Positions 5,519 through 12,427 of a stretch of DNA of 15,069 nt are shown piece by piece. Origin of the DNA: an uncultured Chryseolinea sp. (GTDB lineage: Bacteria; Bacteroidota; Bacteroidia; Cytophagales; Cyclobacteriaceae); NCBI GenBank assembly GCA_946478915.1, contig CAMLER010000038.1, forward strand, positions 1 through 15,069, written 5' to 3'. A model generated the notes under the pieces. It saw nothing but the letters and a program-made list of their open reading frames with translations. It was not told the DNA's origin and ran no database searches. Numbering within the stretch: position 1 is the first letter of the stretch; every line of letters starts with the position of its first letter. The position numbers and the translations under genes are program-made.

Positions 5519-8233
5519 TCATTCACTCCTCAACGATGTCGCCGGATTCATCCTAGCCGCTCGAATGCATTGGTAACCGATTGTCAATAGTGCTATCACA
5601 AGCGCAATAACGCCTGCCAGAAGGTAAACACTAATACCAATGTTGGCACGATATGAATAACCTTGTATCCACCAATGGACACCATACCATGCAACGGGGG
5701 TGCTAAGCACAAATGCAACTAGCACCAGCTTACCATATTCGCGTGATAAAAGGAAAACAATATTGTTTACGCTTGCGCCGAGTGATTTGCGTATCCCTAT
5801 TTCTTTCGTACGCTGCTCAGCAGTAAACGCTGCTAGCGCAAATAAACCAAGACATGCGATTACGATAGCGAGACCGGAAAAGATTCCGAAGATGGCAGCC
5901 AAACGTTTTTCAGAATCATACATCTTGCCATAATCTTCATCAAGGAATGAATAATGAAATGCCTTCTCCGGAACAAACTTTTTCCAAAGTGTTTCCAGCT
6001 CGTCAACTACAACATCGGCGCTTTCTCCTTTAAAGCGAAAGGCAATAAAACCATTTGAACTTCCCAGGAAAAGACCAAGAGGTCCAATGTTTTCGCGCAT
6101 GTTGGCAAAATGAAAATCCTCCACTATGCCGATAACAGTCCAGGCTTTAATAGAATTTGGATCGGGCGTTCCATCTGGTTTCATCTGTGTAAAAGTGCTT
6201 ATTTTTTTTCCAAGGGGATTGGATTCAAATTCAAATGCGGCGACAGCGGCTTGGTTCAGAACAACACTTTCTGTCGAATCGGATGGATAGTCGGGTGAAA
6301 AAGTGCGGCCTGAAATGATATTCATTCCCATTGTATTGACATAGTCATAATCCACATCCCAACCCTGCATCGACACCATCATATCCATGTCTTCACCCGT
6401 TGGAATTTTTCCTTCTGGCCAAAAAGTATTGTTGTTTCGCCACGTACCGGATACTGGCAGGAATCCGGTGATTGTACCCGAACTGAAAACCGTGTTCTGG
6501 AGTGCTTGATCTTTGAATGCTTGTATGTGATTGCCCAGGTGGTGGCCTCCTTTTACAATGACCACCTGATCTTTTTGGAACCCGAGCCTTTTTTGCTGCG
6601 AATAATGCAGTTGTTTTTGTATAGCAATCGTGCCTACAATCAGGAAGATTGAAATAACAAACTGAAAAACAACCAGGCTGCTGCGAACTATACCGCTCCT
6701 TGTTCCAAGCACTAGTTTTCCCTTTAGAACATTGACGGGTTTAAATGAGGATAGAAAGAAGGAGGGATACAACCCGGCCAGAAATGATACAATAACGAAA
6801 GCAGCAAATAGACCGATATAGAACTGAGGCTCTTCAAGCGGCATGAAAAGTTCCTTTTGTGCCAGGTTATTAAATACGGGCAGAAATAGCCAGGCAATAC
6901 CTAACGCGAGAAGGAAGGAAACAAAAGTAAGTACGAACGACTCTGTCAGAAATTGCCTTACCAGATGGGTTCGTAGCGATCCCATTACCTTGCGTATGCC
7001 AACTTCGCGCGCCCGGTTTGCAGATCTTGCCGTGGAGAGGTTCATGAAATTGATGCATGCTACAACGAGAATAAAGATTGCTATTGCTGCGAACAGATAA
7101 ACGGTTGCAATGCTTCCGTTTACTTCGAGTTCGCCTTCTAAATCAGAATGAAGATGAATGTCGCGCAGTGACGTGAGCCAGTAAGTCCACAGATTACCAT
7201 CAGACCTGAACTTTTCAATCGTAAAATCGTCTTGAAGGGCACTCGCTAACTGTGGGGCTACATGTAGCGCGATAAAATCTGGAAACTTTGATTCAAGCTG
7301 TTTGGGATCGGCACCTTCGCGAAGAAGCAAATAAAGATTCATCCAGCCTCCGCCAACCAAACTCACGTTTTTTCCCTCAGGTAACCCTGACATTGATACA
7401 AACACATCGGCATGAAAATGACTATCGGTTGGCAGGTCTTCAAATACTGCCGTTACCTTGTGGGTAACGTCGTCATTGCGTATCAACAATTTGCCCAAAG
7501 CATTTCCCTCCGGAAAAAATTTTGCTGCAGTACTTTTACTGATAGCGATTGATTGAGGTTCTGATAATGCGGTACGAGGGTCCCCCTCAAGCAATGGGAG
7601 CGTAAAAATATTGAACAGCGTACTGTCTGCACATATCACTTCCTCCTGGATGGTTTCGATCTGGTCGGGTAGGCGAAAAGCGCTATTTCCCCATCTCCAT
7701 AATCGTACTGAGCTCTCCACCTCGGGATAGCTCTGCGGAAACAAATCACTCAATAGTGGTGCTGCTTCAGCAAGTCGCTTGTGCATGGCACCAAAACGCA
7801 GTTCCGTGTTCACTCGGTAAATTCGGTCAGCGTTTTCGTTAAATGAATCATAACCAAGTTCGTGTTTCACAAATATCATAATGATGATGCACGATGCAAT
7901 ACCGATAGCAAGTCCCGCGACATTGATAACAGTGTAAAATTTATTCCTTAGATGATTGCGTAGTGCGAGGATGAAATAACTTTTAAACATGGGAGTACTT
8001 TTTGTTTGAAGCTTTATGATTTCCTTTTGCGTCTCTTGCAAACCATCCGTATCACCGAATGCCTGCAACGTGATAGTGTATGCGTCAATAAACCTTTTGC
8101 CTGTCATCATCTGTTCTTCGACGCCTGCGCAGATATGGTCGACGATCTCGTCGTCAAAACCTTCCAGCACAATTCCCCGGTAATGAAGGTCTTTAATAAT
8201 ATAGTTGATATGGTCTTTCGTCAGTTCCGACAT
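5519..8233 (-). CDS. MacB/FtsX-type ABC transporter permease with N-terminal prefix domain (904 aa)
   Basis: An inner-membrane subunit of a type VII (MacB-like) ABC system, of the kind that moves or extrudes substrates across the envelope. Residues 1-75 (TKDHINYIIKDLHYRGI...IVDHICAGVEEQM) are a soluble prefix domain typical of PadR-linked permeases. SYFILALRNHLRNKFYTVINVAGLAIG starts the first membrane helix (about 100-122). A large periplasmic MacB-PCD domain follows, then an FtsX core (AREVGIRKVMGS), a second periplasmic domain, and a last FtsX core (TKEIGIRKSLGAS) ending in ARMNPATSLRSE. The double arrangement gives about eight helices. It starts 10 nt after padR and forms an operon with it. 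No ATP-binding subunit is encoded in this window, so the ATPase must come from elsewhere. A relic of a paralogue's 3' end lies downstream and another fragment upstream of padR. Confidence 0.92.
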   Translation of the reverse strand: MSELTKDHINYIIKDLHYRGIVLEGFDDEIVDHICAGVEEQMMTGKRFIDAYTITLQAFGDTDGLQETQKEIIKLQTKSTPMFKSYFILALRNHLRNKFYTVINVAGLAIGIASCIIIMIFVKHELGYDSFNENADRIYRVNTELRFGAMHKRLAEAAPLLSDLFPQSYPEVESSVRLWRWGNSAFRLPDQIETIQEEVICADSTLFNIFTLPLLEGDPRTALSEPQSIAISKSTAAKFFPEGNALGKLLIRNDDVTHKVTAVFEDLPTDSHFHADVFVSMSGLPEGKNVSLVGGGWMNLYLLLREGADPKQLESKFPDFIALHVAPQLASALQDDFTIEKFRSDGNLWTYWLTSLRDIHLHSDLEGELEVNGSIATVYLFAAIAIFILVVACINFMNLSTARSANRAREVGIRKVMGSLRTHLVRQFLTESFVLTFVSFLLALGIAWLFLPVFNNLAQKELFMPLEEPQFYIGLFAAFVIVSFLAGLYPSFFLSSFKPVNVLKGKLVLGTRSGIVRSSLVVFQFVISIFLIVGTIAIQKQLHYSQQKRLGFQKDQVVIVKGGHHLGNHIQAFKDQALQNTVFSSGTITGFLPVSGTWRNNNTFWPEGKIPTGEDMDMMVSMQGWDVDYDYVNTMGMNIISGRTFSPDYPSDSTESVVLNQAAVAAFEFESNPLGKKISTFTQMKPDGTPDPNSIKAWTVIGIVEDFHFANMRENIGPLGLFLGSSNGFIAFRFKGESADVVVDELETLWKKFVPEKAFHYSFLDEDYGKMYDSEKRLAAIFGIFSGLAIVIACLGLFALAAFTAEQRTKEIGIRKSLGASVNNIVFLLSREYGKLVLVAFVLSTPVAWYGVHWWIQGYSYRANIGISVYLLAGVIALVIALLTIGYQCIRAARMNPATSLRSE

Positions 8234-8243
8234 GGCGCAGTCA

Positions 8244-8576
8244 TTAACTCAACTTTACCTGCAGCACACTTCCCATGGTTTGAATGAAATTCACAAACTC
8301 CGTTACACGCTCTTTCGCTTCCACTTTGCCCGGTGGTGTGAGGATATAATATTTTCGTATCCGCTTGCCAATATTGACTATCTCTGTCTTAAGCATTCCT
8401 TCGGCTTCAAGCTTGTGAAGGGCGGGGTACAGTGCGCCTTCGGTAAGGAGGATATGCCCATCCGAAAGTTCTTTAACTTTCTGGGTAATTTCGTAGCCGT
8501 ACATCTTTCCATGATCCTTGAGTACTTTCAAAACGATCGTCTGTAGCGTGCCTTTTAACAATTCAGGTGAATGCAT
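8244..8576 (-). CDS. PadR-family transcriptional regulator (110 aa)
   Basis: A winged-helix repressor of the short PadR subfamily. The HTH/wing region is MHSPELLKGTLQTIVLKVLKDHGKMYGYEITQKVKELSDGHILLTEGALYPALHKLEAEGMLKTE, with the hallmark YGYEI and EGALYPALHKLEAEG motifs (about residues 26-60). The C-terminal dimerisation helix is short (KVEAKERVTEFVNFIQTM). It is followed by the permease gene with a 10-nt gap, the usual order for PadR plus permease pairs, and presumably represses its own operon. A palindrome centred 20 nt before its start is a natural operator candidate. The inducing ligand is unknown. Confidence 0.93.
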   Translation of the reverse strand: MHSPELLKGTLQTIVLKVLKDHGKMYGYEITQKVKELSDGHILLTEGALYPALHKLEAEGMLKTEIVNIGKRIRKYYILTPPGKVEAKERVTEFVNFIQTMGSVLQVKLS

Positions 8577-8586
8577 AATAGATTAA

Positions 8587-8605
8587 TACATAAGGGATTT
8601 ATGTA
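8587..8605. promoter_or_regulatory. Putative PadR operator TACATAA-N5-TTATGTA
   Basis: A perfect 7-bp inverted repeat with a 5-nt GGGAT centre lies 11-29 nt upstream of the padR start on the minus strand. It contains ACAT and ATGT halves, the bases used by characterised PadR operators (there arranged ATGT-N8-ACAT). Its place in the leader or promoter of padR suits autorepression. The orientation of the halves is inverted compared with the classic site, so this is only a candidate. Confidence 0.5.
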
Positions 8606-8686
8606 TAAGACGCGCTGCATGCGGTCCAGGTTGCATCATGGAGAAGATTTTGTTACAGAGTCAATACAAGGTTAGTTTCAGAAGGT

Positions 8687-8800
8687 TCGGTCGATCACAT
8701 TGCTATTGCCGTGCTCCCTTACCAGAAACATTGGTAAGAAATTACCCGGAGGTTGAGGCTGCCGTTCGATTCGGGCTCAAAAGTTCGGGCTTGGTTGTGG
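8687..8800 (+). pseudogene. Frameshifted fragment of a second MacB/FtsX-type permease
   Basis: One frame gives SVDHIAIAVLP (from 8687) and the next frame gives LPETLVRNYPEVEAAVRFGLKSSGLV. Together they resemble residues about 150-180 of MacB-PCD permeases (compare APLLSDLFPQSYPEVESSVRL in the complete gene here). A shift near 8715-8720 breaks the frame. The fragment ends where the heptamer array begins. No start or other part of the gene remains nearby. Confidence 0.55.
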
Positions 8801-8857
8801 TTTCAAACCTTGAACCTTAAACTTTACACTTTGAACAACTTCAAACCTGAAACCTAG
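8801..8857 (+). repeat. Heptamer array, AAACCTT type
   Basis: Units such as TCAAACC, TTGAACC, TTAAACT, TTACACT, TTGAACA, TCAAACC and TGAAACC follow a 7-nt period with one 3-nt slip. The orientation is the same as the arrays at 4735 and 5473. It directly follows the permease fragment. Confidence 0.7.
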
Positions 8858-8909
8858 TTTATAGCCTAATCCGTTCTGGTTTAAATTAGAGACGAAGGGT
8901 ATAAGGGCC

Positions 8910-8939
8910 TTTCTTGCATATTATCATGTGTTAGATTTG
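8910..8939 (+). promoter_or_regulatory. Promoter of the DinB-family gene, TAGATTTG -7 box
   Basis: TAGATTTG (8932-8939) matches the Bacteroidota TAnnTTTG -7 element exactly. TTTC at 8910-8913 lies 18 nt upstream as an imperfect -33 element. The ATG at 8957 is 17 nt after the box. The 9-mer ATATTATCA stands on both sides of the -7 box (8918-8926 and 8947-8955). Confidence 0.5.
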
Positions 8940-8956
8940 TTGACTGATATTATCAC

Positions 8957-9400
8957 ATGCTGAACACAACTTTGTCTGAGTTTTACGAGCGCGACATCAA
9001 TAAACTGATCGAAGAAATTATCCTGTTCAAGCAAGATGAAAACATATGGAGGACAGCGGGTACTATCAATAACTCGTGCGGCAACCTCGTCCTTCATATC
9101 ATCGGTGGGATGAATTTCTTGATCGGAGCTACATTAGGAAACACAGGCTACACCCGACATCGCGATGAAGAATTTACTAAGAAAGATGTGCCAAGAACTC
9201 AACTTGTGGCAGAGCTGGAAGATCTTTCGCAAATGATCAAAAGGACCCTAAGTAATCTTGATGATGTTCAACTTGAATCTCCTTACCCCATATTTTTTGA
9301 TAAACCCGGAGTATCTACTGCTTATGTTTTGGTCCAATTGTCACTTCATTTGAATTATCATCTTGGACAGGTAAATTATCTTCGGAGGATGTTGGAGTAG
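8957..9400 (+). CDS. DinB/DUF1572-family putative metal-binding protein (147 aa)
   Basis: A small four-helix-bundle protein of the DinB superfamily. Members bind a divalent metal through three His and some act as thiol transferases, but the role of this one is unknown. The expected triad is visible: His47 (NLVLHIIGGMNFLIG) and His131 and His135 (LSLHLNYHLGQVNYLRRML). The length is normal for the family. The ATG start follows a good promoter with a very short leader and no clear ribosome binding site, as often in Bacteroidota. It is monocistronic and converges with the PAP2 gene. DinB here names the fold superfamily of B. subtilis DinB, not the E. coli DNA polymerase IV. Confidence 0.85.
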   Translation: MLNTTLSEFYERDINKLIEEIILFKQDENIWRTAGTINNSCGNLVLHIIGGMNFLIGATLGNTGYTRHRDEEFTKKDVPRTQLVAELEDLSQMIKRTLSNLDDVQLESPYPIFFDKPGVSTAYVLVQLSLHLNYHLGQVNYLRRMLE

Positions 9401-9465
9401 GTGGCTTGAAAGCCGTTGTGGTAAGCATGGATATAAGGAATAAGTTGTGTGTTCTTTGGGACAGC

Positions 9466-9510
9466 AACCTCAAACTTTAAACCTTAAACTTGAACTTCGA
9501 AGTTAAACTT
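9466..9510 (+). repeat. Heptamer array between convergent genes, with palindrome AACTTCGAAGTT
   Basis: AACCTC, AAACTTT, AAACCTT, AAACTTG and AACTTCG follow each other with a 7-nt period, then AAGTT and AAACTT. The array runs into the stop codon of the PAP2 gene (9510-9512, minus). The perfect 12-bp palindrome at 9493-9504 may add a small two-way hairpin. Confidence 0.7.
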
Positions 9511-10262
9511 TACTTAAAAGTATAACTCATATAAAATCCGGGTCCTGCTGCATAGGAAGGAACTACAGTAAGTTGGGAGTTTTTGTTCTTCCACTTATAT
9601 CGATGAGTAAGATACGCGAGGTTGGTGGATAATATTCCGATTCCGGCGCCGGCCAAAACATCCGAAACCCAATGACGATTATTCATAATGCGCATAGCAC
9701 CGACCGTTGTTGCGATTCCATAAGCACTCACCGCATACCATATGCTTTTTTCCCCGTATTCCTTTGCCATGAACGTAGCAGTAGCAAAAGCCTGAGCGGT
9801 GTGCCCTGAAGGGAATGACTGGATATCAGTATCATCAGGCCGGGGTACCTTCGTGAGCGACTTAAACGAAAAGGTGAGCGCTGCCATAATAGCTTCTGAT
9901 TTTACCAATAGCAGCGTTCTATTCGTGAAGTCGTTTTTTCCTTTGATACCCGCTATGTTTAATCCATAAACAAGAACGATGGGTGTATGCATTAAATAGT
10001 TGTCGACTTTCGTTTGAAAGTCCGGCATGTGTTCATTTCTTTCTTCCCGTACGGCGTATCTATTAATAACATCATCGCTGAGACAAGAGTAGGTGCCGAG
10101 TCCGATAAGTGCGATCGGGGTTTTAACTGCATTGAGGAACCGAGTTGGCTTTTTTGATTGCTGCGGTTGTTCAAACCCTTCAATTTTTTTTTCTTTTACC
10201 TTGATCTGCGCATTCGCGAAATATCCAGAGGATATCAGGGTAAGAATGATAATTAGTTTCAT
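9510..10262 (-). CDS. Exported PAP2-family phosphatase (250 aa)
   Basis: A phosphatidic acid phosphatase type 2/haloperoxidase-family enzyme, probably removing phosphate from a lipid such as undecaprenyl pyrophosphate or phosphatidic acid at the cell envelope. Starting at the ATG at 10260-10262, residues 1-19 form a signal peptide (MKLIIILTLISSGYFANAQ). The three signature motifs are present: K134-x6-R141-P (KSLTKVPRP), PSGH (151-154) and R191-x5-H197-x3-D201 (RIMNNRHWVSD). A longer frame from 10319 exists, but the upstream 19 residues are not signal-like, so the shorter start is chosen. The C-terminal tail ends in FYMSYTFK, a beta-strand-like aromatic end seen in envelope proteins. Its substrate cannot be told. 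It is monocistronic, with its 3' end touching a heptamer array. Confidence 0.88.
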   Translation of the reverse strand: MKLIIILTLISSGYFANAQIKVKEKKIEGFEQPQQSKKPTRFLNAVKTPIALIGLGTYSCLSDDVINRYAVREERNEHMPDFQTKVDNYLMHTPIVLVYGLNIAGIKGKNDFTNRTLLLVKSEAIMAALTFSFKSLTKVPRPDDTDIQSFPSGHTAQAFATATFMAKEYGEKSIWYAVSAYGIATTVGAMRIMNNRHWVSDVLAGAGIGILSTNLAYLTHRYKWKNKNSQLTVVPSYAAGPGFYMSYTFK

Positions 10263-10324
10263 AGAAAGGTTCGGTCCAGGTGTATTGAATATAGCAGTGA
10301 ACCGCAATACACGCAACACTTTTT

Positions 10325-10389
10325 AACGCCGGCGGAGAAGAAAAATTTTATGACACTAAATTTTCCTTTTTTCTTCTCATTCCGGCGTT
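10325..10389. repeat. Long imperfect hairpin between acyltransferase and PAP2 genes
   Basis: AACGCCGG (10325-10332) pairs with CCGGCGTT (10382-10389), and after a small internal loop AGAAGAAAAA (10336-10345) pairs with TTTTTCTTCT (10368-10377). This gives 18 bp in two stems with a 22-nt loop. It lies 100 nt after the acyltransferase stop and 63 nt before the PAP2 start (minus strand), so it may terminate the upstream operon or sit in the PAP2 leader. No typical U-run follows it. Confidence 0.7.
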
Positions 10390-10488
10390 CTCAAAGTCAG
10401 TTGCCCTACACGAGTAAGAATGCTGCCAAAAATGAAATCTACACAGCACCTGGCGAACCTTCGAATAGCATGTGATTACCGCAAATCG

Positions 10489-11565
10489 CTATGAGAGTGC
10501 CACATTTGTTTGAATTTGCCTCTTTACTTTGAGTCCAAATAGCGGTCTGAGGAAATTGATTCGACTAACTACAAACTCAAACATCATAAAGCAGCCTACT
10601 ATGGTAAAGAGCAGAAGTAATGCGAATTGTACATAGGAAGGAATATCGAGGGGAAAGATGATCATTGACCCTACGTAAAGGAAAAGCATGTGCAGGATGT
10701 AGACTGGATAAGCTGCCTCGCTCAGGTAACTTAATACTCTGCTCGGGCGATTAAGATGTCGGAATGAAAATGCAAAGACAGAAATAATCCAAGAACTGGA
10801 TTCTATGGCGATCAGGTAATTAGGAGCGAACGGCTGAAATTGGGTCAGACGAATAACACATAACACAGCAGCGATCAACAAGAACAACCATCGCCATTTT
10901 GTAATCATCTTCCAGAAAGTATCCCCGCTAATGACGAAACAGAAACCAAAGAAGAACGCAAGGATCCCAATGATGAAACCATGCCAGGTCATCGCATACA
11001 GTTCGAATGGCCGTGGGTTCATCACCATTGCCTCTGCAACAAACGCGATAATGACCGGAAGTAGCCCAAGAGGGGTGCTTAATATAGCTTTGATGCTACG
11101 AACTACTTTTCCGGCTTTATTCTTATTGAGATAATAAAACACCGGCGACAGAATGATGACATACGCAAAGATATTTCCTAGAAACCAAAGGTGGCCGGGG
11201 CTATAAGAATAGGCCAACTCCCAGCCATAGTGATATTGCCAAAGGAATGTCCCGAGCGGCACGATGACGAAAATACCAAAGAGGAAAGGTATTAATATCC
11301 TTTGGGCTCTCTCCAGCATGAGATGTTTCCAGTTCCTGTTCTGTAGGGCATAATAAACTCCCATGCCCGACACAAAAAACAGTAGGGGAATTCGCCAGAT
11401 ATTTATTATCGTCATCGGGATCCACAAAGTGGGCCAGGGCCTTTCCGTAGCGATAAATCCAATCATAATGCCCCAGGCCTGGAAACCTATAGCGGTATGG
11501 TAAACAAGGAGGAGTCCGATAGCGATGACTCGCACCCAATCGATGTCGTATCTTCTGGATGACAT
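10489..11565 (-). CDS. Acyltransferase-3 family membrane protein (358 aa)
   Basis: An integral membrane protein of the acyltransferase-3 (OafA/OpgC-like) family, members of which transfer acyl or succinyl groups to envelope sugars. The family signature Arg12-x10-His23 is at the first helix (DIDWVRVIAIGLLLVYHTA). About ten hydrophobic helices follow, including GHLWFLGNIFAYVIILSPVFYYL and the SEAAYPVYILHMLFLYVG segment typical of the C-terminal half. Length is normal. The gene lies 24 nt downstream of the ankyrin lipoprotein gene on the same strand, which points to an operon under the divergent promoter region at 12187-12427. The acceptor substrate is unknown; OpgC-like glucan modification is one possibility. 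Confidence 0.85.
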   Translation of the reverse strand: MSSRRYDIDWVRVIAIGLLLVYHTAIGFQAWGIMIGFIATERPWPTLWIPMTIINIWRIPLLFFVSGMGVYYALQNRNWKHLMLERAQRILIPFLFGIFVIVPLGTFLWQYHYGWELAYSYSPGHLWFLGNIFAYVIILSPVFYYLNKNKAGKVVRSIKAILSTPLGLLPVIIAFVAEAMVMNPRPFELYAMTWHGFIIGILAFFFGFCFVISGDTFWKMITKWRWLFLLIAAVLCVIRLTQFQPFAPNYLIAIESSSWIISVFAFSFRHLNRPSRVLSYLSEAAYPVYILHMLFLYVGSMIIFPLDIPSYVQFALLLLFTIVGCFMMFEFVVSRINFLRPLFGLKVKRQIQTNVALS

Positions 11566-11573
11566 GGTTATTG

Positions 11574-11589
11574 CCTTTAAACTTTGAAA
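11574..11589 (+). repeat. Short heptamer remnant at the ankyrin gene stop
   Basis: CCTTTAAACTTTGAAA is a two-unit version of the AAACYTY array. It fills most of the 24-nt gap between the ankyrin and acyltransferase genes and adjoins the stop codon at 11590-11592 (minus). Confidence 0.5.
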
Positions 11590-12186
11590 CTACTTTAACA
11601 TGGCCGCAATTTCAGGACGTGTCTTTTCAATATGGGTATAGTCAAGCTTGAGGCCCATCGGAGCGAGTATCTTTCCCATCATATCGTAAGTGTTTTTCAC
11701 GTCGGCGAAGGGAATAGCTACGGATTCGTAAGCGGTTGCGCCAAACTTATTTTTCAACGACTTGTCGGCTCCATTGTCGAGCAGCATTCTGACTATTTCA
11801 GGACGACAGAAAAATGCGCCAGTGTGAAGGGCGGTGGATCCGTCATTGTTCTGAAAGTTTACATCGGCCCCCGCCTCTATCAAAACTTTTGCTGCTTCTG
11901 GTTTCCCAAAAAGAGATGCTGTGATGAGGGGACTGGAGCCGCCAAATGGATCTTTTTCATTTAAATTGCTTCCGGCAGCAATATGTTGTTTCACTGCCTC
12001 CATGTTGTCTGTCAAGACCGCGGTGTGGAGATCTACGTCAGGTGTCTTGTTGGATGCAGCAACAGTGGTAGCGGAGTCTGCAGTTGCGGCATTATTTTTA
12101 CCTCCGCATGCTGTCATTATTAATGAAGCTGGAAAAAGGATGGCACAAATGGTAATTTTTAGAATGGAGATTTGCTGTGTTTTCAT
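11590..12186 (-). CDS. Ankyrin-repeat lipoprotein (198 aa)
   Basis: Predicted to be a membrane-anchored lipoprotein on the periplasmic side or surface. A hydrophobic N-terminus leads to the lipobox SLIMTAC with Cys27 as the lipidated residue, followed by a Gly/Ala/Ser/Thr-rich linker to about residue 50. Three ankyrin repeats follow: about 51-80 (DLHTAVLTDNMEAVKQHIAAG), 82-113 (SSPLITASLFGKPEAAKVLIEAGADVN) and 115-146 (GSTALHTGAFFCRPEIVRMLLDNGAD), with a partial fourth. Ankyrin repeats bind proteins, so it probably has a partner. The acyltransferase in the same operon or the divergent TPR regulator are candidates only by position. The ATG start gives a good signal peptide. Confidence 0.85.
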   Translation of the reverse strand: MKTQQISILKITICAILFPASLIMTACGGKNNAATADSATTVAASNKTPDVDLHTAVLTDNMEAVKQHIAAGSNLNEKDPFGGSSPLITASLFGKPEAAKVLIEAGADVNFQNNDGSTALHTGAFFCRPEIVRMLLDNGADKSLKNKFGATAYESVAIPFADVKNTYDMMGKILAPMGLKLDYTHIEKTRPEIAAMLK

Positions 12187-12427
12187 GGAATTTGAGTTAG
12201 GTGATTTTGTAATTTCAATAACTCAAAGAACGGGCGGCCACCGTCGCTTGGCCAATCAGCTTTGCGGCAAAAACCATCAAATTTGCTGGAATCGATATAA
12301 AATTTGACGCAACGATATAAATTTTGATGCAAATTGGTTTCCGAGCGATAAATTTAAGATAAAAAATGGAGTGCAAACCCTGCCTGCCAGGGGGCATCCC
12401 TTACTTCCGTTTTTCGTTATTTACGAA
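12187..12427. promoter_or_regulatory. Divergent promoter region with tandem direct repeats
   Basis: This 241-nt region separates the ankyrin/acyltransferase operon (minus) from the AraC-type regulator (plus) and probably holds both promoters. TAAATTTA (12349-12356) is a 7-of-8 fit to a -7 box for the plus direction, with TTTG at 12323-12326 as a distant -33. No clear promoter was found for the minus direction. Confidence 0.5.
12279..12326 (+). repeat. Tandem direct repeats with 20-21 bp spacing, operator candidate
   Basis: CGATATAAAATTTGACGCAA (12293-12312) is followed at once by CGATATAAATTTTGATGCAA (12313-12332), 18 of 20 bases identical. A third AAATTTG lies at 12279-12285. The ATTTG/TTTTG cores end at 12285, 12306 and 12326. 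Direct half-sites about 21 bp apart are the arrangement bound by AraC-family proteins, one of which is encoded next door. Confidence 0.7.

Larger units (their letters stand above)
5394..5585. repeat. Composite direct repeat, copy 2
   Basis: The second copy of the element at 4655-4849, in the same order: GAACAWS heptamers (5395-5436), inverted repeat (5437-5472), AAACYTY heptamers (5473-5515) and the permease 3' end (5519-5585). Here the permease is complete, so this is the likely parent copy. Confidence 0.9.
8577..8956. other. Intergenic region with operator, permease relic and repeats
   Basis: This 380-nt stretch between divergent padR and the DinB-family gene holds no intact gene. It contains the putative PadR operator, a frameshifted permease fragment, a heptamer array and the promoter of the DinB-family gene. 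Confidence 0.6.

Noticed and set aside
4655..5585. Insertion sequence or composite transposon bounded by the direct repeats
   Set aside because: There is no transposase or terminal inverted repeat, and the repeats contain a permease 3' end, so duplication with deletion explains them better.
8638..8820. 60-residue gene on the + strand
   Set aside because: Only its middle part resembles a protein, a permease fragment out of frame with its start, and its end runs into the heptamer array.
10263..10319. 19-residue N-terminal extension of the PAP2 protein
   Set aside because: It would bury the clear signal peptide that starts at ATG 10260-10262.
12371..12427. GTG start for the AraC-type regulator
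   Set aside because: The added residues do not match the family and an ATG at 12428 lies just before the HTH domain.
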